64,000 bases of DNA from contig NC_085126.1 in assembly GCF_030269925.1 (NCBI RefSeq), forward strand, positions 4,590,501 to 4,654,500, given 5' to 3'. Shown here in pieces: positions 10,937 through 22,398 of the stretch (the stretch's first letter is position 1; every line of letters begins with the position of its first letter). Position numbers and translations under genes: made by a program. Source of the DNA: Bombyx mori. Lineage: Eukaryota; Arthropoda; Insecta; Lepidoptera; Bombycidae. The notes beneath the pieces were generated by a model. That model was not told the DNA's origin. It did no database searches and saw only the letters and a list, made by a program, of their open reading frames with translations.

Positions 10937-11224
10937 CTAATAGCTCTCCTTACGAAAGATTTCGATGTTCGATAATGTATCTTTTAAACGCGTGTGGCGG
11001 TAGCCATCATACAACGCAAGATAATTGACAGATGCCTGAATCTCGCTTACGACATTTTCAAGATAAGCTTGCATATATACAAGTTCCAAACAACAACATT
11101 CGGACCGTCGGTCTAACGAGCAAATATCACCAGCTCGGTGGAAGATCTTCCCTTTGTCGTTAAGACTCCCAAACACGACTACTATTAGACTTTCTGTGCG
11201 AGTCGTGTGTTGTAAGAGAAACAT
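10937..11224 (-). CDS. candidate exon or small ORF, product unknown
   Basis: A 95-codon minus-strand frame, ATG at 11224 to TAG at 10937. The composition looks protein-like: a hydrophobic start (ESLIVVVFGSL), a Cys cluster (SECCCLEL) and a helical, charged C-terminal half (AYLENVVSEIQASVNY). It shares no bases with the repeat families here. A pyrimidine-rich CACAG (acceptor-like) lies a few codons in, and AG-GTAAGC (donor-like) coincides with the end of the frame, so it may be an internal exon or an exon relic. I recognise no family and assign no function. It could still be chance. Confidence 0.3.
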   Translation of the reverse strand: MFLLQHTTRTESLIVVVFGSLNDKGKIFHRAGDICSLDRRSECCCLELVYMQAYLENVVSEIQASVNYLALYDGYRHTRLKDTLSNIEIFRKESY

Positions 11225-11421
11225 TTATCGGTTTCAAACACAAATCAATATGCGTTTATTGCCAATGTTAACGCACGGATAACACATGCAGACGTATCCA
11301 CTATTATATCTTAATTTTACTTTACATGTACCTACACGCGTCTTTGGACGGGAAGGCATTGCATTACTGCAGCACTAATTATTTCAATTTAAACGTTGAG
11401 ATAATTGAGACAAGACGAAAT

Positions 11422-11478
11422 AGGCGGGGCGGTGGTATCTACCCGTGCGGACTCACAAGAGGTCCTACCACCAGTAAA
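11422..11478 (-). repeat. Bm1-type SINE fragment
   Basis: Only the stretch around the common breakpoint remains: the reverse complement of ACTGGTGGTAGGACCTCTTG and the adjoining GGTAGATACC segment. Confidence 0.7.
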
Positions 11479-12275
11479 AGGTACTACTACTATACTACTA
11501 CTATAAGGTACCTATTAGGTAAGGTACTTATAGGAGGTACTATAAGTGTCTCGCTGGTTTGTTGAGTGAGGCTACTTTGAGAAATTTACTTGGCGAGGAC
11601 AGGTAATAAGTTCTAAGATTTATTATTTTCACTACTGATTAATAAATTACTCGATTTAGTTATTACCAATTTTAGTGATGTAACTTTATTGGAAATAGTG
11701 CGGTTTTTTTTTACATCTAAATTTTAGTATTTATAATATGAAATCTTAAATTGTTTTTACCAAAAAACGGTAAAAAGTAAGAAAAAAAACGAAACAGGGA
11801 GAATGTTCCACTCTATGGCACGTTGCAATAGATTTCTGCAGATATTACACAGGATTCACATCGGGCGGATAGCCTGTCATGCCACATCGCTATACGGCTG
11901 AGCTTACATAACGTGGGCTAAGGCAAAAAGAAGAAGAAGTCAGTAAGTTTGTTTTAAAAATGTCAACAACAAGACAAATTATAAAACGTATAGTTTTGAA
12001 ACGAAAAAAAACGGGCATAGCAAGTCATTTAAAAAAAAAAATATTTTTTTTCATGATGGTCCTGATCGAAATAAAATAATTATACTATCATCGGTCCTTC
12101 ATAGATATGAAGTCAAGATTCCGTTGAAAGATCCGTTAAATAGACAAAATGAAATAATACACAAAATGGGCCTTAATCTTGAGGCGTCCGCGAGTCACTC
12201 ATCACCAAACAAACTACCGATCATCACAGAGAAGATGAACAACAAAGTCTTCGCTAAACAAAAAAACTGGTGGTG
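11479..12275. other. unassigned AT-rich sequence
   Basis: CATCGGTCCTTCATAGATAT near 12088 resembles CATCGGTCCTTAATAATTAT near 33603, so both may derive from one old repeat. Otherwise nothing recognised. Confidence 0.4.
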
Positions 12276-12522
12276 TACTGGTGGTAGGTCCTTTAGTGAG
12301 TCCGCACGGGTAGGTACCACCACCCCACCTATTTCTGTCGTGAAGCAGTAGTGCGTTTCGGTTTGAAGGGTGGGGCAGCCGTTGTAACTACATCGAGACC
12401 TTAGAACTTATGTCTCAAGGTGGGTGGTGCATTTACGTTGTAAATGTCTATGGGCTTTAGTAACCACTTAACACCAGGTGGGCTATGAGCTCGTCTACCC
12501 ATCTAAGCATCAAAAAAAAAAA
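12276..12522 (+). repeat. Bm1-type SINE, 5'-truncated
   Basis: Starts TACTGGTGGTAGGTCCTTTA and ends ATCTAAGCATCAAAAAAA. Same breakpoint as its sister copies. Confidence 0.85.
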
Positions 12523-12756
12523 CTAACTCAAACAATATGACCACTCTTCTGACTTTAAAGTACCAGGCGTTCAGAACTCAATAAACAGTGTTTTCGTCTC
12601 GGAACGATGACGTGTACAGACGCAAAGGAAAGTTTTAATGAGCCCTGAATATTTCAGCGGGAACGCTGCACAACTGACGACGTCTGTACAAGCGGTATGA
12701 AAAGTCTTCTGTCTTTGTGCGTCTTGATTGCGTTGAAGGTACTTTCATGTATATCC

Positions 12757-13090
12757 TTTTTTTATTGCCCTTGTAGGCAGACGAGCATACGGCCCACCTA
12801 ATAGTGAGTGGTTCTCGTCGCCCATGGTCTTCAGCAATGCCAGGGGCAGAACCAAGCCGCTGCCTACCGTTAAGTACTCTCCACAAGCCTCGTTTGAAGA
12901 AGGACATGTCATAGCGCTCGGAAAACACCGCGGAGGAGAGCTCATTCGAAATCCGCATGGTGCGTGGCAAAAAGGATCTCTGTAAACGCACTGTAGATGA
13001 ACACAGTGGTTCCAGGTAGTATGGATGAAAACTACTCCGGTGGCGGGCGGTGCGATGGTAAAAACGAGATGCCGGTATCATCTCGAACAA
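12757..13090 (-). pseudogene. LINE 3' end with C-terminal coding (family C)
   Basis: This copy explains family C. On the minus strand the frame starting about 13090 reads RFYHRTARHRSS, LQRSFLPRTMRISNEL and ERYDMSFFKRGLWRVL, the typical end of a Jockey/CR1-like LINE polyprotein. The frame then runs into the shared 3' sequence (GGCAGCGGCTTGG, CCATGGGCGACG) and an A-tail (12757-12765 as T on plus). It is 5'-truncated; RT and endonuclease domains are absent. The apparent longer ORF down to 12635 simply continues beyond the repeat. Confidence 0.75.
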
Positions 13091-13095
13091 TTCCT

Positions 13096-13616
13096 TAGAT
13101 TACTGCCCATGGAACATACGGTACAGAGAGAAGCAAAGTTCGTCCGCAGACCCAGAGGCTCCAAACGAATCCTACACTCACACCGAACTATTTGATTATC
13201 GAAAATGAACACGCTGTCGTAGCTAGTGCTAAGCTAGTACTGGAGAAAACGTAATATAAATATCAGCTCGTAAATTGTAGAACAGTCGAGAAACTCCATT
13301 AGAGTAAGCTGTAGCCTATTCTGAGGGCAGTCTTTAGAGAGGAGTGGCGGCTTGCTGTGAAGATGGCCACTAACTCCTGAAGTGATGACCACGACCACTC
13401 TAACAAGAACGATACTGACAAGGAAGAAAATAGCCTATTCTTCGATCCTCATTGATTTTGATATATGAGTTGAGGAGTTTTTTTTTTTGTTGTGCTATAA
13501 GCGTGAAGGGCTGATAATCGATCAGTGCAGTCCATAGACAACACAACCTGAATACTGCATTCTCCTTTGAGACGCCTATAACATGTACCTTAAAATAGAA
13601 TTATGGTAGAAATAGC
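13096..13616. other. unassigned sequence
   Basis: Intermediate GC content with no repeat that I match. Short frames only. Confidence 0.4.
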
Positions 13617-13822
13617 CTTTTTTTCCTACCTATGCCTATAGCCTTGAGGGGCTATTTCAGCTTCTCCTTGACGTGTAGGTGAGCTCACGGGGCTCAAACC
13701 GGGAGTTTTGCTAACACTGGCCCTAGCAAGAGCAGTGCTTCGCAGAATCTACCACCGGATTCGGAAACGCGACCCACTGAGAAGATCCTACGAGAAACTT
13801 AGTGGGCTGTGTTTATGGGTTA
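13617..13822 (-). repeat. family B retroposon, 3' part
   Basis: T-run at the left, then the reversed TAGGTAGG tail, GTGAGCTCACGGGGCTC and GCGACCCACTGAGAAGATCC. It stops at the CAGCCCACTAAG point where many B copies end. Confidence 0.75.
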
Positions 13823-14649
13823 ATTCATTCGTGAGGACGGTGCCTGGTGATAGATAATAATATGATGCTGATAGATAATAATATCCACAAGACTAAGAAG
13901 ACGTCCTAACATTTTAATTTTGATTGTTACAATGATATAATTCTTTTATCGTATTAGAAAAATTGGTGTGTGAGACTTTGACTTTGGCATAGCATCGCAT
14001 CGGCTCGAGTACACTGGGACGTCTTATTAAAATCCTTTAGATCACGAAAGTTTTTTTTTACGATTTTTTTTGCAAATTGATGATTCCACTCGATTGAGAA
14101 TTGCACCCCAATACTTGTTGCGATACCCCTTTGTGTGGTTTTTTTTTGTTTATAATTGTGCAAGAATCGAACAATATGATACAGAATCCTTTTTAAAATA
14201 GTTTGTGTAAATATTCTTTATAGAAGAAAGAAGCAGGTATGTATAAATTGTTTCTTTTTAGATATAAAATTGTTAAGCTTTTGATATTAAGATGTATGTT
14301 TTTTTGAATCGCTAAGTGTACTCAGTGGTAAATGTTTTTTTTAGGTAATTCTCGTCCACCCGATGCCGCGATGCTTGCCTTGAAGAAGAGGTCGCTATTA
14401 GCGACGAGATTGCCCATTGTATTTTGCATGCTTTACATCTGTGTTTATTTTCTCTATTGTACAATAAAGTAAAATTAATAAGTATAATACATACTTGACT
14501 CGTATCTTAAGGAGCACAGCGGCATTCACATGGTTGTCTCTATGGACTCTGATGACCATTCGGTACAGATATGCATATATAATTAGTATATATATATTAG
14601 ACGTAATATATTAGACGCCTTCCGCTCTCACACTAGGAGTAGGGACCCC
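13823..14649. other. unassigned AT-rich sequence
   Basis: Several poly-T/poly-A runs (14050, 14070, 14140). No gene or known repeat is evident. Confidence 0.4.
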
Positions 14650-14654
14650 GGTAT

Positions 14655-14918
14655 CCGTACTCGTCGAACTCGACAAAGAGTTCGACGTGCAACCTAACCT
14701 AAGCATCAGCTCGTTGAGTTTCTCGCCGGATATTCTCAGCGGGTCGCGATTCCGATTCAGTAGTAGATTCATTCGCGAAGCAGCTACTCTTGAGTTGTTA
14801 GGTCTCCCTTGGAGGCACTCGGGCAGTTGTTAGCAAATCCCACCCCTTCTGGCTGAGCGCTTGCTCGCCCACCTGTCCTTGTGAAATTAGAAAAGCCTCC
14901 GGGCCGCCAGTAAACAAA
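14655..14918 (+). repeat. family B2 repeat (diverged relative of B), copy 1
   Basis: The first half matches family B (GTTGAGTTTCTCGCCGGA, CAGCGGGTCGCGATTCCG). The second half is different: TTGAGTTGTTAGGTCTCC, a GCACTCGGGCAG stretch, then CTCCGGGCCGCCAGTAA. The same order recurs at 18903-19092, so B2 is a real subfamily with its own 3' half. Confidence 0.65.
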
Positions 14919-15819
14919 AAAAATGCATTGTGATAGGACATACTGTAAGTCAACATGAGCAGCTACCACTATCTTCTCTTTTCAATCACGAAGCAGTGCT
15001 CCGTCGAAAGATGATGACAGCTTTTATTTATATTTAAATTTCGACCTTATATCCTCAGGTAAGTGACAGTAACCATTTAATACCGGGTAGGCCGTGAGCT
15101 TTTTCATCTGCTTTAAGAAAATAAATATAATGAAGAGTCCTTTTGTCTCTGCAGGCTAATTTGGGCGACTTGTAAACAAATTAAACAAAAATCCGATATT
15201 TTTTATTATGTTACATAAGTAATGTTACGTAATAAGATATCATTATTTACATACAAGTTTTTTTTATCGTCTAAGCAGTTGAGAGCTTTCACAGTCCACT
15301 TGATGCTAAGCGGTTACTGGACCCATAATCGTAAGCAGGCATAACAAATAGCACTTATTCATTTTTTGCAGTTAAGCGTACCTACATAATATAAATTTAG
15401 CGTGAAGGATACTTTAAAAAAAAATTGTTTTTCAATTGAACTCCAGCGAGATATTTTGAATAGTATAAAAAAATTACCGTGAAATTGTAATCCTCGTGGT
15501 AAGGTTTTCGTTTCATGAGGAATGTTGGAATTATCCGAAATTTGCGACGAAGGCCCTACGTACAGGTGTAGCTGACGTATTTTATACCTTTTGACATCAA
15601 CAATGGTAATAATGATTTAAATGGTGTTGAGGTGATAAGGTTGTGTTTTGATTGGTTTGATATTTGAAATGAAATACAAGTGGTTTGCGTAGCACTTTGA
15701 GACTGCCAAATATATTTAAAATAATACAAATATGAAACTAGCTGGCCGTAACGCTTAATATGCAAAGAGTATTTTTTAAATTTTTTTTACACTTACAACT
15801 TAAATGCTGCTGCTATCTA
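14919..15819. other. unassigned sequence with two Bm1 scraps
   Basis: Degenerate Bm1-like pieces sit at about 15045-15105 (AGTAACCATTTAATACCGGG) and 15265-15330 (reverse, CTAAGCGGTTACTGGACCC). The rest is unassigned. Confidence 0.45.
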
Positions 15820-16153
15820 CCTTGAAATATAAGTTCTAAGGTCTCAATTGTTACATTACAACGGCTGTTCCACCCTTCGAACCGAAACGCATTACTGCTT
15901 CACGGCAGAAATAGGCAGGGTGGTGGTACCTACCCGCGCGGAGGTCCTACCACCAGTAATTACGCAAATTATAATTTTGCGGGTTTGATTTTTTTACACG
16001 ATGTTATTCCTTCACCGTGGAAGTCAATCGTGAACAAATGTTAAGTACGTATTTCATCAGAAAAATTAGTACCCGCCTGCGGGATTCGAACACCGTTGCA
16101 TCGCTCGACACGAATGCACCGGGCGTCTTATCCTTTAGGCCACGACGACTTCA
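15820..16153 (-). repeat. Bm1-type SINE with tRNA-like head, 3' end lost
   Basis: Read on the minus strand it begins with a tRNA-like head (AAGTCGTCGTGGCCTAAAGG, then B box GGTGTTCGAATCCCGC) and a linker (TTCACGATTGACTTCCACGG). It then passes through ATTACTGGTGGTAGGACC? In this copy that junction reads ATTACTGGTGGTAGGACCTC. The SINE stops near 15820, short of its A-tail. This copy and 44296-44749 show that the abundant TTACTGGTGG-starting repeats are truncated forms of one tRNA-headed SINE. Confidence 0.85.
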
Positions 16154-16179
16154 TTGGTCAATTGAATCATAATCTTTAC

Positions 16180-16258
16180 CTTGATACCTATGGGCTGTGG
16201 TAACCACTTAACCCCTAGATGGGTAGTGACCTCGTTTACCTGTAGGTATGCGCAATAA
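16180..16258 (+). repeat. Bm1-type SINE 3' fragment
   Basis: CTATGGGCTGTGGTAACCAC to GCGCAATAAAAA, decayed, in opposite orientation to its neighbour at 15820-16153. Confidence 0.6.
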
Positions 16259-16349
16259 AAATTGGAAAATGTTGGATTCTAGTACATATTTCCATTAAAT
16301 TCTTCGATCAATAATATTGATGGTACTTAGTACTTACCTTAGTTTTTAA

Positions 16350-16612
16350 CGGCCGTCTGGTGTAGTGGTAAGTGACATGGTCACTACACAAGGGGGTCGC
16401 GGGTTCGAATCCCGCCAAGGGAAGATATTTGTATGATAAATATAAATGTCTTTCCAGGGTTATGGGTGTATATAAAATATATGTATGTGTATAATAAAAA
16501 TCTTATATTTATTTCCGTTATCTGGTACCTGTAACACAAGTTCTTTACGAACTTATCACGGGACCAGTTAACGTGGCGTGATTATTATTAAATATTTATA
16601 TTTATTTATTTA
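16350..16612 (+). repeat. second tRNA-derived SINE family
   Basis: Head GCCGTCTGGTGTAGTGGTAA supplies an A box, and GCGGGTTCGAATCCCGCC supplies a B box, spaced as in a tRNA gene. The body contains TTCCAGGGTTATGGGTG and the 3' end is a TTATTTAT-rich tail. No CCA-ready acceptor stem closes, so I read it as a SINE head rather than a working tRNA gene. It is distinct from Bm1. This is the only copy I saw. Confidence 0.65.
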
Positions 16613-16630
16613 GTTTTAGGTGCTGAGTTT

Positions 16631-16864
16631 TTACTGGTGGTAGGACCACTCGTGAGTCCGCGCGGGTAGGCATCACCGCCCTGCCTATTTCTGCCCTGAA
16701 GCAGTAATGCGTTTCAGTTTGAAGGGTGGGGCAGCCGTTGTAACTATACTGACACCTTACAACTTATATCTCAAGGTGGGTGGCGCATTTACGTTGTAGA
16801 TGTCTATGGGCTCCAGTAACTACTTAACATCAGTTGGCTGTGAGCTCGCCCACCCATCTAAGCT
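16631..16864 (+). repeat. Bm1-type SINE, 5'-truncated and tailless
   Basis: Starts TTACTGGTGGTAGGACCAC at the common breakpoint and ends at CATCTAAGC without the usual A-tail. Confidence 0.8.
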
Positions 16865-17349
16865 TATGTCGTTATGTGTAATGTAATGTCTTCAGTAAGA
16901 ACTTCCCTCACTTTGAGGGGAAAAACGAAACTTGTTATTTTGAATTATACGAACTTTTCTCTTCAATTTTCTTTGAGGAACTGAGATGTTTGCAGATTCT
17001 GTAATGAAATGAAAACGTCAAAAAAATATTTTCTCGTCGCCCAAACAAACATGCACTTTACTAGGCGTTTTAATAGAGTTCAAAATTCATCGTAGGACAT
17101 TATTCTGGTTTGATTGCGGCTTTTTCTTGTTTTTACTCTCCCGTCTATCCCGTCGCGGGTTTGTTTTTGTTCGAATCCAATTGTTTTGATAAGAAATTAA
17201 TATGTATTCAGTTGTTTTTTTACGATCTCTGATTTATTATCATATGGAATTAATAATTAGAATATTATCATATCATATTCGAAATGATCATTATAACAAT
17301 AAATAGTGATGTTATAAATACGAAAGTAACTGTTTTTTAAATTTTCAAT

Positions 17350-17392
<43 letters not shown>

Positions 17393-17837
17393 AGAGAGGG
17401 TATAACATTAAATACAAAAAAAAGTACAATTGGTGGTCTTATCGCTAAAGAGCGATCTCTTCTATACAACCATCAGGTGAAAAAGAATCGTTTGGAAACT
17501 AATTACACGCGGTGTACCATTCAATTGAAAAAATACATATGTATACACATACACACATATACATACAAAATTCATTACATATATACATTTATAAATATAC
17601 ATACATACAAATACACAATGTAACGTAATAATAATTTTCCTTCTTTACACATAAATAGAGTTACACATAAATAGGAGTTAGTCGTTTTTGAGGCTATTTC
17701 GGTATTGAAATAGTTTGAGCCCCGGGGGAAAAATTAAAGGCTTCGCGGGATTATCTTTATTTCCATCGCTGAGCTGAGCACGTCCACTCACGCGATATAA
17801 TGTGTGATATATGCGGGGACAGCTTCAGCCCATAACC
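16865..17837. other. unassigned AT-rich sequence with microsatellites
   Basis: Holds an AG tract (17351-17398) and an AC/AT-rich run at about 17535-17620 (ATACACATACACACATATAC). No gene seen. Confidence 0.5.
17351..17398. repeat. AG dinucleotide microsatellite
   Basis: Perfect AG units for about 36 bp, then AGAAAG interruptions. Confidence 0.95.
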
Positions 17838-18171
17838 AATGCATCAGCCCGCTGAGTTTTTCGCCGTGTTATGCTGTGATTGGTTTTACGTCATTTCGGA
17901 TCCTCCCGATCCACTAACGGTGCTTCTAGGTACCTCAAGCACCAGTCAGGGCTCGACGAGTAAATTAGCCCATAAACACAGCCCACTGAGTTTCTCGTCG
18001 GATCTTCTCAGTGGGTCGCGTTTCCGATCCGGTGGTAGATTCTGCGAAGCACGGCTCTTGCTAAGGTTCGTGTTAGCAACGTCGTCAGGTTTGAGCCCCG
18101 CGAGCTCACCTACTAGTTAAGGTTACGCTGAAATAGCCTCTCAAGGCTATCAGCTTAGGTAGGAAAAAAAA
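17838..18171 (+). repeat. family B retroposon, nearly full
   Basis: Contains the 5' part (ATTTCGGATCCTCCCGATCC, ACGGTGCTTCTAGGTACC), the middle (GTGGGTCGCGTTTCCGATCC) and the 3' end (AGCTTAGGTAGGAAAAAAAA). At 17838-17880 there is an extra diverged copy of the CCCGCTGAGTTTTTCGCCG segment, as if one B copy had landed in, or recombined with, another. Confidence 0.75.
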
Positions 18172-18463
18172 GTGAGCTATTTTTTAGTTTTAAAGATAAA
18201 CTTTATTTTAATACACACGAAATTTATTTATCCATTAAAAAAATCTTATGTTACACGGACAGAGTTAGGATGTTATAAGCTTGAAGAATGATATCGAACT
18301 CTAAGTTACAAGGAGAAAGAGAATTTACACATGAATATTAACTAAACAATTAGTAAATGAGTCAATTAGACTATGAACCTTATTAATAAATATATTTAAG
18401 ATCCATAATGCAACAATTAGTAAATGACAATTTATTACTAATGTGAAACGAATACATATTAAG

Positions 18464-18714
18464 TTTTTTTTTTTTTTATTGCTTAGATGGGTGGACGAGC
18501 TCACAGCCCACCTAGTGTTAAGTGGTTACTGGAGCCCATAGACATCTACAACGTAAATGCGCCACCCACCTTGAGATATAAGTTCTAAGATCTCAGTATA
18601 GTTACAACGGCTGCCCCGCCCTTCAAACCGAAACGCATTACTGCTTCACGGCAGAAACAGGCAGGGCGGTGGTACCTACCCGCGCGGACTCACAAGAGAT
18701 CCTACCACCAGTAA
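18464..18714 (-). repeat. Bm1-type SINE, 5'-truncated
   Basis: T-run at 18464-18479, then the reversed 3' end. The right edge is the reverse of TTACTGGTGGTAGGATCTC. Confidence 0.87.
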
Positions 18715-18902
18715 TGTTCTAATTACAAATGCAGATTTTATGTAAAGTAAACAATACACGTATGATTTAGTAACACAAGAAAATAAGTATGTTATATTAT
18801 AGTAACAATGATTTAGAACTTAAGAACTAAGAGTTTGAGCACATTATTTGTTTATAAGAATAGATATATGACTTAGGTACTAGTGTGAGAAGCATAACAT
18901 AA

Positions 18903-19092
18903 CAGCCGGATCTTCTCAGCGGGTTGCGATTCCGATCCGGTAGTAGACGCATTCGCGAAGCAGCTGTCCTTGAGTTGTTAGGTCTCCTACGGAGGCGCTT
19001 GAGAGGTTTTTAGCAAATCCCATCAGTCTTAGCTGAGCCCGTGTTCTCTTACACGTTCTGCTGAAACTGGAACGGCTTCCGGGCTACTAGTA
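18903..19092 (+). repeat. family B2 repeat, copy 2
   Basis: GCCGGATCTTCTCAGCGGG through TTGAGTTGTTAGGTCTCC to CTTCCGGGCTACTAGTAAGC. It aligns end to end with the second part of 14655-14918. Confidence 0.65.
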
Positions 19093-19201
19093 AGCTTAAA
19101 AAAGCCTTAAAGGTAGACACACAAAACTAAGATCAAAATTCACCTTAGCCACACACGAGATCTGCTCATTTGATTTTTTCTCAAAATACTACCAGACAGG
19201 A

Positions 19202-19315
19202 ATGCAGCGGCTTGGCTCTGTCCTGGCATTGCTGAAGTCCATGGGCGACGATAACTACTCACCACCAGGTGGGCCGTATGCTCGTCTGCCTATAAGGGCA
19301 ATAATAATAACAAAA
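19202..19315 (+). repeat. family C LINE 3' end
   Basis: CAGCGGCTTGGCTCTGTCC, TGCTGAAGTCCATGGGCGAC and GGGCAATAATAATAAC. Only the 3' terminal part of the LINE is present. Confidence 0.75.
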
Positions 19316-19344
19316 GATATTTATGTCAGAGTCTATGTTTTTGT

Positions 19345-19597
19345 TTATTCCTTCGAGAGGTGAACGAGTTCACGACAAATCTCGTGTTAAGACTTTACCG
19401 GAGCCCATAGACATCAGCAACGTAAATGCCGCCACTCAGCTTGAGTTATGAGTTCTAAGCCTCGGTTCTATAGTAGGTACAACGGCTGTCCCTACCTTCA
19501 AATCGGAAAGCATTACTACTTCACGGCAGAAATAGGCATGATGGCGGTATCTACCTGTACGGACTCGCAAGAGCCCCAGTAACTACTAGTAAATGTA
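19345..19597 (-). repeat. Bm1-type SINE, old and decayed
   Basis: The order of Bm1 blocks is preserved in reverse (GAGCCCATAGACATC, TTACTACTTCACGGCAGA, TCTACCTGTACGGACTCGC) but with many substitutions. It is clearly older than its near-perfect sisters. Confidence 0.65.
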
Positions 19598-19880
19598 TAC
19601 ATATTTTTTGTCTCATAGTCGCTAAAGATATGTCAATGCCAGAGGCATAGGAAAGTCGCTCTCTGCCGCTGAGATCTCCCTTAAAATCTGATTTCAAACC
19701 CATGTCCGTCATAGTCATACCTCCCTTCTAAAAGATCTTCGAAGACACCTTAATCGTAAAAAAATATCCACGGTCATTTATCCCCGAACTATGATTCCCT
19801 GTATAACAGTAACCACAGACTAATGCATAGATATTTATTATAAAAATACAATAGGTATCGGAAAATTGCATACCTATATA

Positions 19881-20098
19881 TCTATCTTAATATATAAATC
19901 TCCAGTGGTTTTTACGGATGTTCCGTTATAACTACTGAACCATGCATCCGATTGACTTGAAACTTGATATCCATGTAGAAAATACATGTTCTTAATGGAT
20001 AGGCTAATATTTATATGAGTGTTGGACTCCCTAATAATAATGACAATAAATAATAATGTTAATTTTAAATGCCCAGTTAAGCGGGCGAGTACGGCTAG
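19881..20098 (+). mobile_element. Helitron-like element, family H, copy 1
   Basis: About 218 bp, from TCTATCTTAATATATAAATC to GAGTACGGCTAG followed by T. Contains GTTTTTACGGATGTTCCG and TTGACTTGAAACTTGATATC. Other copies are at 24038-24249 (minus) and 27387-27605. The TC/CTAG ends match families D and E while the body is unrelated. Confidence 0.7.
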
Positions 20099-20239
20099 TA
20101 CTGTATAGATGTGCATCTAGTGTGTTTGGATATAGACGTCTTTGCCAAAATTCAATGTGTAGACAATTTATATTAAGAAAAAAAAAACGTGTCTTTTTTT
20201 AAACGTCACAGCTGTAAATGGATGGGTGTAGTTCGCGGA

Positions 20240-20930
20240 TTACAATAAAGCGTCTCTCGTCTGACAGCAATTCTGTTTTAGAGCTTTAATCCCGGCTACA
20301 GTACGAATAAAAGGCATATTTCGTTCGGCGACGCTCGCGGAATAGTCATCGCAAATAGCTTTCGCCTTGGGCGTGTTGCGTTCCAGCCGAAAAACCGTGC
20401 AACTACACAAAACAACGACCATCAAATTAAACCTTACCTGCGCAGAGTTACGACCAAAAATCGCTTGCAGGACCCCACAACCTGTAATGTAACAATGAAA
20501 ACGCCAGCATTGCACGCGTAAATACGATTCTCGGAAACGTTTCCCGTTACGTGGACTTAACCGCTCACGCAATAAGGTCGAGGATCGCTCGATAAGAAAA
20601 TCTGAACTTGAAAATCGTCGCCGGCCTGACGCTCGATATCAAATAAACTTCGTTTCACTTCCGATACGCCTCAAGCGACAGCCGAACTTGTACGGGACAC
20701 ACAATACTGTGCTGCAAGTGTTAAATTAAAAAATTGCTTGACAAACGTTTGTTTTCAAGTTTTCGCCGGGGGAGACGAACGAGATGGCTATATGAGGTTT
20801 TTGTTGCGTGCAAGCGGGATAGGAATATAGCTCGGAGCACTGTGATTGGTCAGGAAGGCCGCAGGCTGTGAACAGTAGCCCGCCCTATGTCTACTGTAAG
20901 CTGTGACGGCCTTTGAGCAAAAATACGAAC
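20240..20930 (-). other. low-repeat GC-richer patch, possible promoter or exon
   Basis: Unlike its surroundings this stretch is moderately GC-rich and matches no repeat in the window. A minus-strand frame of 110 codons runs 20572-20240. Inside it, GCGCAG-GTAAGG at about 20435-20447 (minus sense) is a strong splice-donor-like string. An ATG just after it opens 60 codons starting MVVVLCSCTVF. I cannot tell a real 5' exon from chance. Confidence 0.25.
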
Positions 20931-21384
20931 CTAAGATTTAATTTAGTTCAAGAATAAACTTCGTCTAAAAATATGTATTTAAAATCGTGAGAAAACTGGA
21001 GTCTATATTGTGGTAAGTGTATTTATACGTAATACTTCATTGAACTATGTTATTTTTTATTCAGATAAAAAAAATGGATATTTGTTAATCAGCTATTGTA
21101 TATAGAGAGTATCAAAACGGTTTGACGAATTCGTCTTAAATCTTTTTAAATACTCCATATAAATTATATTGCAATTAATAAAAAAAAAAAAACAACTTCC
21201 AACAAAAAGGAGGAGGAGATATCTGATAGCTTAAAATTTACGTGATATGTTCACGGATGCTCACGAGTGCTCACGGTTTTGAATAATGGATTTATTACAA
21301 TTATTAATTTCATTTTATTAAAAGCATCTGCCGATGTAGATTATTAATGATCAATTACAAATATATTTGGACAGTTTGGTGACT
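20931..21384. other. unassigned AT-rich sequence
   Basis: Short A-run at 21178-21192 followed by AACAACTTCCAACAAAAAGG. Nothing assigned. Confidence 0.4.
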
Positions 21385-21630
21385 GACTGGTGGTAGGACC
21401 TCTTGTGAATCTGCACGGGTAGGTACCACCACCCTGCCTATTTCTGCCGTAAAGCAGTAATGAGTTTCGGTTTGAAGGGTGGGGCAGCCGTTGTAACTAT
21501 ACTTGAGACCTTGGAACTTAGATCTCAAGGTGGGTGGCGCATTTACGTTGTAGATGTCTATGGGCTCCAGTAACCATTTAACATCCGGTGGGCTGTGAGC
21601 TCGTCCACCCATCTAAGCAATAAAAAAAAA
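21385..21630 (+). repeat. Bm1-type SINE, 5'-truncated
   Basis: GACTGGTGGTAGGACCTCTT to TCTAAGCAATAAAAAAAAA. Well preserved. Confidence 0.87.
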
Positions 21631-22398
21631 GTTTAATGTTAACGAGCAAACAAAACATCGTTGATACGTTTGAACCTTACGTTATCATTAGTTAACCTAT
21701 TCAAAGACTTATTATTTCTATAACAATCTCACAAAAATATAATTATGTACCTAAATTCGGAGGCAAACAAGCCGAAAATCTTTAGTGTTCTTTGAAAAAA
21801 GTAAAAGCATTAAAGAGTTTTTACCCCATTATTCGCGAGACTTATAGCCGGCGGCAAGACCGAGAGCTTTTCGCTCAGGGCGGGGCGCGCACACAAACGC
21901 AATTCTCCTATTACTATACTATATATAATATAACTATACTAGTATACGTTTGTATTATGTACGATAATCTAGTTCCTCGAGTTGGAGATTGAGGCAAAGA
22001 AACAAAATTTCGTGTATCTCAAAGCCGGGGATTGAGCAATCTTCGGGGTGATTGGCAAATTGCACGTGTCTCTCTGTCTAATCATAGATTGACAGTTTAG
22101 TTAATCTGTGACGATGATCTTGGCGGGAAATCTCTAGTTGTCTAATTTTAGTGTAGATATGATTTCGTAACATTCTTAGCTACTCACTTAATTCTTAGTG
22201 AATATCTGTGACCTTGCTCGTTCACGAAGCCCGCTATAGAAAGCAGAGTATTAAATACACTTGACATTGGCGAAATCTAAAAGGAAACGCCATAAACCTA
22301 AGAGATAGATAGATAGATTTCGTTGCTTCAAATTCACGGACTAAAATAGATTAGTGAAATTGCATTACGAGAAATCCGAGTTTGAAACTGAACACTTA
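21631..22398. other. unassigned sequence
   Basis: A GC-richer patch at 21845-21900. A GATA repeat of three units is at about 22305-22318. No gene recognised. Confidence 0.4.

Noticed and set aside
16350..16422. tRNA gene with good A and B boxes
   Set aside because: Continues into a SINE-like body and TTATTTAT tail, and no closed acceptor stem is visible.
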